From Nodularia sp034931045 (GTDB lineage: Bacteria > Cyanobacteriota > Cyanobacteriia > Cyanobacteriales > Nostocaceae): DNA of 64,000 bases. The notes under the pieces were generated by a model, which did no database searches, was not told the DNA's origin, and saw nothing but the letters and a program-made list of their open reading frames with translations. Below are positions 16,706 through 25,971 of this stretch, piece by piece. The stretch lies in NCBI RefSeq assembly GCF_034931045.1, contig NZ_JAYGHH010000021.1, positions 10,721 to 74,720 of the forward strand. The letters are read 5' to 3'. Each line of letters begins with the position of its first letter. The first letter of the stretch is position 1. The translations under genes and the position numbers were made by a program.

Positions 16706-18034
16706 ATGAATCGTCAGAAACTAAGTGGTGTGGAAAAAAAATTCCTACAAAGACGTTATGGTGTGAGTCTGGGAAGACGTTACGTTTTAGCAGCAGCTAG
16801 TGTTGTTCTGTTCGGTGTCTTAGGCTGTTCCCAGGTTAGTGGTAATACAAATACCCTGTCACAATCTGATTTACTTTATTCAGAGACTCGATTGCCAAAA
16901 AAAACATTAATTTCTGATGCCAAACTTGTGGATGCTAATAATAAATTTGGCTTCAAACTGTTTTCGGAAATTTTGAAAAATAACAGTAGGGAAGAGAATA
17001 TTTTTGTTTCTCCTTCAAGTGTCGCGATCGCTCTAGCTATGGCATATAATGGAGCGAGTGGTTCTACTCAACAAGCAATGGCTAAAACCCTAGAATTACA
17101 GGGGATGAGTCTACCAGAAATTAACTCTGCTTACGCCACATTAAAAGAGTTACTAGAAAATCCTGACCCGCAAGTGCAACTGAATATTGCCAACTCTTTA
17201 TGGGCAAATAAAGAAGCTACTTTGCAACCGAATTTTCTCCAAAGCACTCAGGAATTTTACAAAGCCAAGGTAACAAATTTAGATTTTCAAGATGCCGCAT
17301 CTGCCAATACTATCAATCAATGGGTTGCAGATAGTACCCGTGGAAAAATTAACAAAATAGTTGAACAAATTGAACCTGAACAGGTGTTGTTTTTGATTAA
17401 CGCCATATATTTTAAAGGGCAATGGAGTAATCAGTTTAATAAATCACAAACTGCTGAACATCCTTTTAGCTTAACATCTGGGAAACAGAAACAACACCCA
17501 ATGATGTCGCAAACTGGCGAATATAGATACTATGAAAACGACAAATTCCAGGCTGTAAGTTTACCTTATGGTGAAGATGGTAAAGTCAGTTTTTATATCT
17601 TTTTGCCCAAAGAAGAATCTAACCTCCAAACCTTTTATCAAAACTTGAATTTTGAGAACTGGGAAAAATGGATGTCTGAGTTTAGAAACCAAGATGGATT
17701 TATTCGCTTACCTCGCTTTAAAACAAAGTATGATGTGACACTCAATGATGCACTCAAAGCTTTAGGAATGACAGAAGCTTTTAGTAATCAAGCTGATTTT
17801 TCCGGCATAGGTAGTAATTTAAAAATTAGTCAAGTTAAACATAAAACATTTGTAGAGGTAAACGAAGAAGGCACAGAAGCCGCCGCCGCTACATCAGTAG
17901 GAATCGTCGCAACATCTTTGAGAGAAAAACCAAAACCTTTCCGTATGATTATTGACCGTCCCTTTTTCTCTGCTATTCGAGATAATCAAACAGGCAGCAT
18001 TTTATTCATGGGTTCAATCACAAACCCACAGTAA
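16706..18034 (+). CDS. Serpin-family protease inhibitor, predicted lipoprotein
   Basis: The 442-residue product has an N-terminal positively charged region, a hydrophobic helix and a lipobox-like LFGVLGC, so it is probably a lipid-anchored periplasmic or surface protein. The rest is a complete serpin: FVSPSSVAIALAMAYNGASG, NAIYFKGQW, FKTKYDVTLNDALKALGM and the hinge/reactive loop EEGTEAAAATSVGIVATSLR followed by FXXDRPFFSAIRD. Counting from the hinge Gly as P15 places Thr at P1 and Ser at P1' (IVAT-SL). The small-residue Ala/Thr-rich hinge is that of inhibitory serpins; an elastase- or subtilisin-like target is likely. Serpins are sporadic in bacteria. Confidence 0.92.
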   Translation: MNRQKLSGVEKKFLQRRYGVSLGRRYVLAAASVVLFGVLGCSQVSGNTNTLSQSDLLYSETRLPKKTLISDAKLVDANNKFGFKLFSEILKNNSREENIFVSPSSVAIALAMAYNGASGSTQQAMAKTLELQGMSLPEINSAYATLKELLENPDPQVQLNIANSLWANKEATLQPNFLQSTQEFYKAKVTNLDFQDAASANTINQWVADSTRGKINKIVEQIEPEQVLFLINAIYFKGQWSNQFNKSQTAEHPFSLTSGKQKQHPMMSQTGEYRYYENDKFQAVSLPYGEDGKVSFYIFLPKEESNLQTFYQNLNFENWEKWMSEFRNQDGFIRLPRFKTKYDVTLNDALKALGMTEAFSNQADFSGIGSNLKISQVKHKTFVEVNEEGTEAAAATSVGIVATSLREKPKPFRMIIDRPFFSAIRDNQTGSILFMGSITNPQ

Positions 18035-18063
18035 GAAGTGCTGAGTGCTGAGTAAGTTTCTTT

Positions 18064-18174
18064 CCCCCTGCGCCCTGCCCCCTGCCCCCTGCGCCCTGCT
18101 CCCTGCGCCCTGCCCCCTGCGCCCTGCCCCCTGCTCCCTGCTCCCTGCTCCCTGCTGCTCCCTGCCCCCTGCTA
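18064..18174. repeat. Tandem heptanucleotide repeat (CCCTGCN)
   Basis: About 15 near-perfect copies of a seven-base unit CCCTGCC/CCCTGCG/CCCTGCT fill the space between the serpin and the convergent transporter gene. Such short tandemly repeated repetitive sequences are typical of heterocystous cyanobacteria and vary in copy number between strains. The array ends exactly at the transporter stop codon (CTA at 18172-18174, minus strand). The proline/cysteine-rich plus-strand frame over it is an artefact. Confidence 0.9.
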
Positions 18175-19332
18175 GGGTAATCCCGGTTCCGAAATACCTA
18201 GAGGATTGTTGGGTTCAGATGTTGGTGACTTTTCTGTAACCACGGGTGCAACTTTTTCTTCCGCTTCATTATTGAACCCTTGAGGACGCAAGGCTGTTAA
18301 AGCCGTCTTAATAATTACAGCAGTGGGTACTGCCACTATTACCCCTAAAAGTCCACCAACTCTTGCCCCTGTGAGAACGGAAATTAGTATCCAAACGGGG
18401 TTTAAGCCAGTAAAATTACCTAAAATTCGGGGTGCAATTAAGTTTTCTAAAATTTGCTGCACGATGACAGCTGCAATTAAAACTTTGACTCCCATTGAGA
18501 AATCTTGCAGCGCTACCAAGGAGGTAGTCAAGGCGATACCTACCGAACCACCAAAGGGAACCAGTGCCATGATGCCAATAGTTAAGCCAAACAACAACCC
18601 AAATGGCACTTTCAGCCACAAAAACGTCGGAATTAAAGCTGATGCCATACAGGTAGATAAAATCAGTTGGGTGATGAAAAAGTTTTGGAAACTCAGGCGG
18701 ACTGTTTTAGAAAAAGGGTCACGAAATCTGGTAGGTAGCCATTCTACTAAACTCTGCCACAGTTCACCGCCATGCTGCAAAAGGTAGAAAGTCAAAACCA
18801 TTGTTAAGAGGAAATCTAGCAGGCTAGTGAATGTCACCACTGCTAAATTTAAAACTTGTCCCGCGATCGCTTGCAATTGACCTTTAACGCGATCGTTGAT
18901 TTGAACTACTAGCGCATCTAGGTTAATTGGTAAATTCAGGGTTTCTGCTTTCTGATTTAACATCATTAACTGAGAACGCCCAGAGTCGATTAATTCTGGT
19001 AATCGCGCCACCAATTGTTGGGCTTGAGTGAGGGCTAGGGGAAATAGGGTAACACCAAGTGCCAACAGCACCGATAAGGCGATCAAAAAGACTAAAATAG
19101 CCACTTGTTCTCGCCTAGCACCTTGACGCTCCATCCAGCTCACGGGATAGTTGAGCAGAAAAGCTAGGACTGAGGCTCCCACTAAAATAACTATCAGAGA
19201 GTGGAAATAATGAAAAATTGCCGAAATCGCCCAACCATTGAGAACTAAAATGGGAGCGCATAACGCGATCGCCCCAAGGCGCGCTATGGGTGTAAATGTC
19301 TGCCACCAATTGAGTAGCTTGCGTGTCTGCAT
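18172..19332 (-). CDS. AI-2E/PerM family membrane transporter
   Basis: The 386-residue protein has about seven or eight membrane helices in the arrangement of the AI-2E/PerM family: two N-terminal helix pairs, a soluble amphipathic segment (LVARLPELIDSGRSQLMML onward), then a helix bundle with GLTIGIMALVPFGGSVGIAL and a last pair ending VGGLLGVIVAVPTAVIIKTA. Family members have been implicated in autoinducer-2 export or Na+/H+ exchange; the cyanobacterial role is unknown. The C-terminus ends in a charged tail whose stop codon abuts the heptamer repeat, so the last residues may vary among strains. Confidence 0.85.
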   Translation of the reverse strand: MQTRKLLNWWQTFTPIARLGAIALCAPILVLNGWAISAIFHYFHSLIVILVGASVLAFLLNYPVSWMERQGARREQVAILVFLIALSVLLALGVTLFPLALTQAQQLVARLPELIDSGRSQLMMLNQKAETLNLPINLDALVVQINDRVKGQLQAIAGQVLNLAVVTFTSLLDFLLTMVLTFYLLQHGGELWQSLVEWLPTRFRDPFSKTVRLSFQNFFITQLILSTCMASALIPTFLWLKVPFGLLFGLTIGIMALVPFGGSVGIALTTSLVALQDFSMGVKVLIAAVIVQQILENLIAPRILGNFTGLNPVWILISVLTGARVGGLLGVIVAVPTAVIIKTALTALRPQGFNNEAEEKVAPVVTEKSPTSEPNNPLGISEPGLP

Positions 19333-19440
19333 CTTTAGCCGATTGCGGGATAGAACTAAATAAAATCTTTCTCTATGGCTTATTATCTCTAATTACATCA
19401 TCCTATTTCATCTATCTAGTTTAGAATTAGACTCACACTA

Positions 19441-19833
19441 ATGGAAAATCTTGAACCAATTGATAATTCCCAGTACACTCAAATCACAGCTACCTCTAAA
19501 AGACAGTTGTTTTGGTATTTAATTCCAATCATTGGCTTTTTCCCCTCCTTGTGGACTCTCTATCGTCGCCAGGGCAGTCGGGAACAACTAGTTGTCAGTC
19601 GTCTGTCTGTTACTTTGTCGTTTACTTGGCTATTGGGATATTCTTTGTTAGCAACTGGGGCTGCGACTTCAGAATTTTTCACATTACGGATGTTAATCCT
19701 CAATAGCTTTCTGACATCTGGTTACTTTTTGGTCAGCGTCTGGCTAATTATTCGAGTCATTCAGGGAAAATCTCACCGTTTATCAGGGTTAAGTCACTTT
19801 GCTGAAACAATTTTGGGAAAACACTTGTCTTGA
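19441..19833 (+). CDS. Conserved small membrane protein of unknown function
   Basis: The 130-residue protein has three predicted membrane helices (QLFWYLIPIIGFFPSLWTLY, then VTLSFTWLLGYSLLATGAA, then ILNSFLTSGYFLVSVWLIIR) separated by a short basic loop. I recognise no named domain, but gene-like composition and the position just before an LCP gene suggest a conserved cyanobacterial envelope protein. The 274-base gap to the LCP gene argues against strict co-transcription. Confidence 0.7.
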   Translation: MENLEPIDNSQYTQITATSKRQLFWYLIPIIGFFPSLWTLYRRQGSREQLVVSRLSVTLSFTWLLGYSLLATGAATSEFFTLRMLILNSFLTSGYFLVSVWLIIRVIQGKSHRLSGLSHFAETILGKHLS

Positions 19834-20119
19834 TTTCTGTAAGCAACCCCTAATTTATTCGTATTTTTACTGATTTTTTGCCGAAATTGCAGATGATATC
19901 CTGTAAGGTCTGGTCAAAGTAACTTATTGTTGTCATACTTCAATTAATTATCTCCGGATTTGTCACAAAGAATGAGAAATCCTGCTATAAGTGTTGTGGT
20001 TAACGCAACAGCAAAAGGTCAGTAAGGTTAATTAGAAGTTAACTTATATGAGTTAATTTAGTTGCATATTAATTAGTCAGAAAAATTACCGAATTTGATC
20101 AGTAAGTGTGAGGAAGTCT

Positions 20120-21532
20120 GTGACCAGTCAAAGAACTTCGGCAAAAGAAAACCAGTTAGCGCAAGCCCTAAAATCAAAAAACAAAAATTCCCAAATTCCT
20201 AAGTCTGGACGTTGGCTGTTGTTCTGGTTGGGTATGAGTGGTATTGCAATGGTATCAGCAACAGCAGGGGCGCTGTTGGCAGTTTCTTTGACCGGGACTC
20301 CATTGCAGCAAGCAGAGTTAAGTCCGCAAGAAGAAGCGGTTTTTGATGGCGATCGCATCGCCGGTAGTGGGTTAAGATTTTCGGAATTAACTCGCCCCGT
20401 AAATATCTTAGTCATGGGGATGAGCGTACTGCCATCTGATATTAACGATCCTCCCCCGGAATTGCAGAATCTGGGCTATGAACCCCAGGTAAACTCTTTT
20501 GATGGGCTGGCTGATGTGATGATTTTGATCAAATTTGATCCAGCCACAAAAAAAATAGCCATGCTCTCAATTCCCAGAGACACTCGCACAGAAGTAATTG
20601 GGTATGGAGTGAAAAAATTGAATGCTGCTAATATTGATGGGGGTCCAGCTTTAACTGCTAAAAGTGTAAGTAATCTTCTGAATGATGTGGCAATTGATCG
20701 CTATATCCGCATCAATGTTCTGGGTGTTGGTAAACTAATTGATGCTTTGGGTGGGGTAACAGTACACGTTCCCAAAGATTTGAGATACCAAGATGACTCC
20801 CAACATTTATATATTAATTTAAAGGCAGGTAAACAACATCTCGACGGTGATCAGGCTTTGCAACTATTACGCTTTCGCCATGATGAACTCGGAGATATTG
20901 GTCGGGTGCAACGTCAACAAATGTTGATCCGAGCCTTGATTGATCAAACACTTAACCCGACAACTGTCGCCCAACTACCTAAAATTCTCAACGTAGTTAG
21001 AGATAATATTGATACTAACTTAACAATTGAAGAATTATTAGCCCTAGCAGGTTTTGGCGTGCGAACCAACCGGGCCAATATGCATATGTTCATGTTACCC
21101 GGTCGCTTTAGCCAACAGAATGAATATGTTGCTAGTTATTGGCTACCAGACAGAACTGGTATTTCGAGAATGATGTCTCAACACTTTGGCGTGGAATCAA
21201 CTCGTGAACTCAGATCCGTGACTTCCCGTTCTTTGCGAGTATATATTCAAGATAGTACAGGCAGCGATCGCACTCAACTGTATCCTTTAATCAAAACCTT
21301 AGAAGAATTCGGATATCGCAAAATCCAGGTATCTCAACCTTGGAACGAACCCCTACAGGTGACTAATATCATTGCCCAGCAAGGAGACGGCGAGAATGCA
21401 GAGTTAATTCGTAATGCTTTGGGATTTGGGGAAGTGCGAGTCGAAAGCACTGGCATTATTGATTCTGATGTTACTATCCAACTGGGTCAAGATTGGTTAC
21501 AGCAAAAACATCTGTTTGAAGCGACTTATTAA
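20120..21532 (+). CDS. LytR-CpsA-Psr (LCP) family protein with LytR_C domain
   Basis: LCP enzymes transfer undecaprenyl-linked glycopolymers onto peptidoglycan or other acceptors outside the membrane. The roughly 470-residue protein has an N-terminal cytosolic basic tail, one membrane helix (WLLFWLGMSGIAMVSATAGA), an LCP domain with DVMILIKFD and LSIPRDTR (the arginines bind lipid pyrophosphate) and LRFRHDELGDIGRVQRQQ, then a LytR_C domain (from about 385). AGGAAG at 20111-20116 may serve the GTG at 20120, although an in-frame GTG at 20108 is also possible. Followed by a clear terminator. In cyanobacteria the polymer transferred could be an exopolysaccharide or sheath component. Confidence 0.9.
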   Translation: MTSQRTSAKENQLAQALKSKNKNSQIPKSGRWLLFWLGMSGIAMVSATAGALLAVSLTGTPLQQAELSPQEEAVFDGDRIAGSGLRFSELTRPVNILVMGMSVLPSDINDPPPELQNLGYEPQVNSFDGLADVMILIKFDPATKKIAMLSIPRDTRTEVIGYGVKKLNAANIDGGPALTAKSVSNLLNDVAIDRYIRINVLGVGKLIDALGGVTVHVPKDLRYQDDSQHLYINLKAGKQHLDGDQALQLLRFRHDELGDIGRVQRQQMLIRALIDQTLNPTTVAQLPKILNVVRDNIDTNLTIEELLALAGFGVRTNRANMHMFMLPGRFSQQNEYVASYWLPDRTGISRMMSQHFGVESTRELRSVTSRSLRVYIQDSTGSDRTQLYPLIKTLEEFGYRKIQVSQPWNEPLQVTNIIAQQGDGENAELIRNALGFGEVRVESTGIIDSDVTIQLGQDWLQQKHLFEATY

Positions 21533-21570
21533 AACGCATCCCTTCTCTGAGAGATTTTCCAAAAATCACC

Positions 21571-21596
21571 AGTGCTGAACACTCAGCACTTTTTTG
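21571..21596 (+). terminator. Rho-independent terminator after the LCP gene
   Basis: AGTGCTGA-ACAC-TCAGCACT is a perfect 8-bp hairpin followed by TTTTTT, 39 bases after the LCP stop codon. Confidence 0.85.
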
Positions 21597-21713
21597 TTAA
21601 AGGTTTACTTTAACCAGAAATTTTTATAAAATATAAAGCAACCGCCAAGGAGCTTAAGAAATTGTTGATTGCTGAAAACCTGAATCTAAGTTTGTTTCTA
21701 CTCAGCATTTTAC

Positions 21714-21840
21714 NNNNNNNNNNNNNNNNNNNNNNNNNNNNNNNNNNNNNNNNNNNNNNNNNNNNNNNNNNNNNNNNNNNNNNNNNNNNNNNNNNNNNNN
21801 NNNNNNNNNNNNNNNNNNNNNNNNNNNNNNNNNNNNNNNN
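21714..21840. other. Assembly gap (127 N)
   Basis: Unresolved sequence between the LCP terminator and the nuclease-TPR gene; it hides that gene's promoter region. No gene is visible in the flanks (21597-21713 and 21841-21865). Confidence 1.
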
Positions 21841-21865
21841 TATCACCAGATTCGCAGAATGATAG

Positions 21866-23572
21866 ATGGACTGGATTACAATACTGCGATCGCTACAATC
21901 CGATTTTATTAAAAGGTTAACATCCGGTTTTTTACTTCATTGTGAAATAGAAGGTCAATATAGTGAATTAACTGTCATTTCTGGCGAAAGATTAAAGACA
22001 TTACGCGAATTTTGCTGGCTGATGGCAGAAAAATATAAACGGACTTCACCAGTACGTGACGTTTTTATTAACAATCTCAAGGGCAAACTGGGTGAAGAAG
22101 TTGTCAAAGAACGTTTAGCTGATTTGATTACAGAAGTCGATTATGAAACCAAATTTGGCGGCGATGGTAATATTGATTTTACCTTAAATTCTGACTCCAA
22201 AATTGGTGTTGAGGTCAAGTCTCGTCATGGTAGTATCGATAAAGTCAGATGGTCAGTTAGTTCCCAAGAAGTTGCCAAAAATGCAGTTGTAGTTTGCGTT
22301 TTAATTCAAGAAGAAGTCAACGAAGCACAACCTGAATATCACCTATTTTTAGCTGGTTTTTTGCCAACACAAATGATTAAGTTAAGAACTGGTAAAATCT
22401 CCTTTGGCATCAATCAATTATTATATGGAGGTGGTTTATGGTGCTATCTAGAACAGTTACAAAATTCTCCTAATCATCAAGATTTTTCCGCTAATTCATC
22501 CCCAAATTATCAGATCAACCCTGAATTTTCACAACTGGCTGAAAAGGCAACTGAAAACCTCACCACCCAAACCCCTTCCCTACTAAGTAAGGTAGAGAAT
22601 TTAAAATCTTTGTCTTTGCAGGAAAAAGGTTTTTTACATACCATAAAAAGTCAGCAAGTTAACTCTTTACAAAATGGCAATCAAAATTTAAATATATATA
22701 TAAAATTAGGTGATGAATGTTTTGAGAAAAATGAATATGAAGCAGCAATTAATCACTATATCCAAGCATTAAAATTAAAAAATGATCCTGAGATTTATTA
22801 CAAATTAGGCTTAACTTCCTATCAAATAGGCGATTACGAAGCGGCAATTGTCAATTTTTCTCAAACAATTAAATTGAATTTTCATGATGGTAAAGCATAT
22901 AATAAAAGAGGTTTAGCTCGATATCAACTAGGAAATTATCAAGAAGCAATAGCAGATTATACTCAAGCAATCAGAATTAATCCTAATGTTGCTGTTGCCT
23001 ATAAAAATCGGGCTGAAGCTCGTTCTCACATTGGAGATAATCAAGGGGCAATTGAGGATTACACTCAGGCAATCAAAATTAATCCTCATTATGCTGACGC
23101 TTATAAAAATCAGGGTATTGCCCGTTATTTCATAGAATATCACCAGGGATTTTCTCAAGCAATTAAAGTTAATCCCCAAGATGCTGTTGCTTACAAAAAT
23201 CGTGGTGATGCTCGTGCTGATTTAGAAGATTATCAAGGTGCAATTGCAGATTATACTCAGGCTATACAGATTAAATCTAATTATGTAGATGCTTATTATA
23301 ACCGTGGTAATGCTCGTTATGATTTAGGCGATTACGAGAGCGCAATTGAAGATTACACTCAGACTATTAAGATTAATCCTAATTATGCTCATGCCTATTA
23401 TAACCGTGGCAATGTTTATTCTGAGCTAGGAGATAAGCAACTAGCAATTGCTGATTTTCGCAAAGCAGCAGATATTTATCGTCGAGAAGGTAAACTAGAA
23501 GCACTTAAAGATGCTCGTGAAAGAGTTTCAGATTTAGAAATTGCCGAATCATTAGATATTTTGAATTTCTAA
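21866..23572 (+). CDS. PD-(D/E)XK nuclease-like domain fused to eight TPRs
   Basis: The N-terminal 220 residues look like a PD-(D/E)XK nuclease: a helix with KGKLGEEVVKERL (Glu77/78), then GGDGNIDFTL with Asp104 and KIGVEVKSRHG with Glu116 and Lys118, matching the E-D-ExK core of restriction-like and repair nucleases. After a low-complexity linker (about 225-285) come eight tetratricopeptide repeats of the DYTQAIKINPNYADAY type to the end. Repeat five is four residues short (about 30 instead of 34). The starting ATG follows GCAGAATG with a weak ribosome site. Nuclease-TPR fusions can work in DNA repair or defence; neither is shown. No partner gene is adjacent. Confidence 0.75.
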   Translation: MDWITILRSLQSDFIKRLTSGFLLHCEIEGQYSELTVISGERLKTLREFCWLMAEKYKRTSPVRDVFINNLKGKLGEEVVKERLADLITEVDYETKFGGDGNIDFTLNSDSKIGVEVKSRHGSIDKVRWSVSSQEVAKNAVVVCVLIQEEVNEAQPEYHLFLAGFLPTQMIKLRTGKISFGINQLLYGGGLWCYLEQLQNSPNHQDFSANSSPNYQINPEFSQLAEKATENLTTQTPSLLSKVENLKSLSLQEKGFLHTIKSQQVNSLQNGNQNLNIYIKLGDECFEKNEYEAAINHYIQALKLKNDPEIYYKLGLTSYQIGDYEAAIVNFSQTIKLNFHDGKAYNKRGLARYQLGNYQEAIADYTQAIRINPNVAVAYKNRAEARSHIGDNQGAIEDYTQAIKINPHYADAYKNQGIARYFIEYHQGFSQAIKVNPQDAVAYKNRGDARADLEDYQGAIADYTQAIQIKSNYVDAYYNRGNARYDLGDYESAIEDYTQTIKINPNYAHAYYNRGNVYSELGDKQLAIADFRKAADIYRREGKLEALKDARERVSDLEIAESLDILNF

Positions 23573-23598
23573 ACTTGCTGCACATTGGTGATGCGCCT

Positions 23599-23808
23599 CT
23601 ATTTTCGTTCTTCTAATTTCTGCAATTCCTTCTCTGTGCGCTCATAGGGTTTTGACTGTGGTTGCCAGGAAAACAGGTTAATAACAAAGTTATTCATAGC
23701 TGTACGAGTCTGGGTACTGGCTGTTCCTAAAGCACCAGGTAATACTTGATCTCCTGCGGCCACAAACAGTAGAAAACCAATGAGTATCAAAGGTATATGT
23801 CGTTTCAT
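23599..23808 (-). CDS. Small conserved secreted or anchored protein of unknown function
   Basis: The 69-residue protein opens MKRHIPLILIGFLLFVAAGD, a signal peptide or anchor, followed by a short Thr/Asn segment (TQTRTAMNNFVINLFSW) and a charged C-terminus. The composition and shape recall a family of small cyanobacterial proteins starting MKRxIPL, but no function is known. It is convergent with the nuclease-TPR gene and stands alone. Confidence 0.65.
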   Translation of the reverse strand: MKRHIPLILIGFLLFVAAGDQVLPGALGTASTQTRTAMNNFVINLFSWQPQSKPYERTEKELQKLEERK

Positions 23809-24179
23809 GTTGAAATGTCCTCACAGATGGGAGTAGCACCGCAGGGCGGAAGTTAAAAGCCACACACAACCCATGTTTTATATACTAGCACTGTTGCAAT
23901 GGCTGTTACCAGGAATAAAATTGGCAAGGTTTGTGACGTTAAGCGATTGAGTATTTTTTTATTTGTCAGTCCCTAAAAACAACAAAGCCACTAGATAGAA
24001 TAACTCTCAATACAGTTCATTTAAGCCTAACAGTCAACGTTTAGGTAGTGGCGTGGCAAGCTGAAAATGTTGCATTAGCCAAAATCCATATCATCGGCGT
24101 TTTTACCCAATCTACATTTTCTTAACTAAACCGTTTGGAGTAACCCTATCTTAATGGCTACATTCAGCTCAAGGTTGAT
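23809..24179. other. Intergenic region without recognised gene
   Basis: About 370 bases between two minus-strand genes. GCGGAAGTTAAAAG at about 23847 also occurs near 44956, suggesting a dispersed motif. Nothing else is recognised. Confidence 0.4.
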
Positions 24180-25793
24180 TTAATTTTCTGGTGGTAAATC
24201 TTTGCTGTAAATAATTTCTCCTGCTAAATTACGCAGTGATACGGTCATTTCCTTGGTATAAGCATCAATTTTCACGCCTCCAAAGAATTGTAAACCTTCA
24301 CTGGGAGGTCGATTTGGCTGCATACCTGGAGGATTACTTTGAAACATTAATTGTGGACCAAAGGTGTTATCTAATTGTCCAGGGCCAAATGTACCAGCGT
24401 TGAGAGGCCCGGCGACAAACTCCCAGAAAGGCTTAAAGTCGGTGAATTGTGCCTTGTTAGGGTCGTAATAGTGGGCTGCTGCATAATGTACATCAGCAGT
24501 TATCCAAACAACGTTTTTAATATTTCTGCGTTTGATAAATCGCAGTAACTCAGTTAACTCTAATTCTCTTCCCAAAGCTGGGCCGTTGTCTGCATTAGCC
24601 CAAGCTTCAAAAGCGTTGGGACCGTCTCGAACTATTAACCCCAAAGGCATATCACTAGAAATTATTTTCCATGTGGCTTTTGATTTCAGCAATTGCACTT
24701 TCATCCATTGCAATTGTGATTTGCCCAGCATATCCGTTTCTGCACTTTTTACTGACTGAATATTGTCAGTGTTTGGCCCCCGGTACGTGCGTTCATCCAG
24801 CATGAAAATGTCTAGTAATGGGCCATGTTGGAAAGAACGATAAATTTTGGATCTATCAGCACCAAATCTTGTCCTATAGTTCATGGGCATATATTCAAAA
24901 AATGCTTGTCTTGCCCTTTGTGCTAGTAAGTTAACATCCTTAACTGTATAGCGGTCATCGCTGAGGAGAAATTCGCCAGGATACCAGTTATTTGTGGTTT
25001 CGTGGTCGTCCCACTGCGCTAACATGGGAACTTCAGCATTAAAACGCTTCACATTTTCATCCAGCAAATTGTATTGAAAATTGCCACGAAATTCTTGAAG
25101 TGTTTCTGCTACCTTTGATTTTTCTTCTGTGGTGATATTTTTCCAGATTGTGCCATCATCAAGGGTTCTTTCTGCCACGATGGGGTTATCAACATAAACA
25201 GTATCCCCACAATGGATGAAAAAGTCGGGATTAAGTTGACGCATGGTTTCGTAAATTTTCATCCCACCAAAGTCAGGATTAATTCCCCATCCTTGACCGG
25301 CTGTATCTCCACCCCATACAAAAAATATATCCCGGCCAGTTGTGGGGGGAGTGCGGAATGTACCGCTTACAGGTTCGCTGTAGACGTTTTTATAGTTTAA
25401 ATCTTGGAAACTGACTCGATAAAATATTTGTTGGTTTGGAGGTAAGTTTTTGAGATTAAATCGGGCTGTAAAATCGTTATTTTCTAGAGCCTGTGGTCCG
25501 AACACCCGTCGCACATTACTAAAAGATTCGCTAGTGGAATATTCAATTAGCATTTTGGCAGGGCGATCGCTACGGCTCCAAATTATAATACTATTGTCGG
25601 TAATATCTCCAGAAGCAATACCATAAGGTATCCCAGGACGCATTCTGTCAGAGGTAATAATCCCAGGTGGTTTTCCGAAAACTGGTGATTTTGATATCAG
25701 ATTTGTGGTGATCATTCCGCCGACTGTCACAGCAGAATTTAGTAAAAACTGGCGACGGTTAAACCTCAATGGGTGATTAGAATTTTTACTCAT
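24180..25793 (-). CDS. phoD: PhoD-family alkaline phosphatase/phosphodiesterase, Tat-exported
   Basis: The roughly 537-residue protein has a twin-arginine signal (FNRRQFLLNSAVTVGG, Arg13-Arg14), so it is folded in the cytoplasm and exported by Tat. The mature part shows PhoD features: an N-terminal Fn3-like domain, FVWGGDTAGQG, FIHCGDTVYVD, QWDDHETTNNW and WITADVHYAA, whose Asp/His residues bind the metal centre. PhoD enzymes release phosphate from mono- and diesters under P limitation. The ATG at 25793 is preferred to an upstream in-frame TTG at 25811. A pho box was not identified. Monocistronic. Confidence 0.92.
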   Translation of the reverse strand: MSKNSNHPLRFNRRQFLLNSAVTVGGMITTNLISKSPVFGKPPGIITSDRMRPGIPYGIASGDITDNSIIIWSRSDRPAKMLIEYSTSESFSNVRRVFGPQALENNDFTARFNLKNLPPNQQIFYRVSFQDLNYKNVYSEPVSGTFRTPPTTGRDIFFVWGGDTAGQGWGINPDFGGMKIYETMRQLNPDFFIHCGDTVYVDNPIVAERTLDDGTIWKNITTEEKSKVAETLQEFRGNFQYNLLDENVKRFNAEVPMLAQWDDHETTNNWYPGEFLLSDDRYTVKDVNLLAQRARQAFFEYMPMNYRTRFGADRSKIYRSFQHGPLLDIFMLDERTYRGPNTDNIQSVKSAETDMLGKSQLQWMKVQLLKSKATWKIISSDMPLGLIVRDGPNAFEAWANADNGPALGRELELTELLRFIKRRNIKNVVWITADVHYAAAHYYDPNKAQFTDFKPFWEFVAGPLNAGTFGPGQLDNTFGPQLMFQSNPPGMQPNRPPSEGLQFFGGVKIDAYTKEMTVSLRNLAGEIIYSKDLPPEN

Positions 25794-25918
25794 GTTAGCA
25801 GCTTCAAGCAAAGTCTTACAAAATAGGTAATTACCACATTCTGTAACGTCAATGTGTAAAGCTTGAGTTATCTAAAGGTTATTAACAGTAGTTTTATTTT
25901 TTATAGCAATTAAAGTTA

Positions 25919-25964
25919 GGGGGTTATAGATATTTCCAGGTAAATAGACCTGGCTCAAACCCCC
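25919..25964 (-). terminator. Nested hairpin downstream of the DUF1517 gene
   Basis: GGGGGTT ... CCAGG-8-CCTGG ... AACCCCC forms a double-layered stem just past the stop of the minus-strand DUF1517 gene. A long U run is missing on that strand, so it may be an RNA-stabilising hairpin rather than an intrinsic terminator. Confidence 0.5.
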
Positions 25965-25971
25965 AAAACCT

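Noticed and set aside
18045..18239. Proline/cysteine-rich plus-strand frame (64 codons) over the heptamer array
   Set aside because: It is a translation of the CCCTGCN tandem repeat and overlaps the real transporter gene; no start context.
21610..21862. Frames that run through the 127-N gap
   Set aside because: They exist only because N codons contain no stops.
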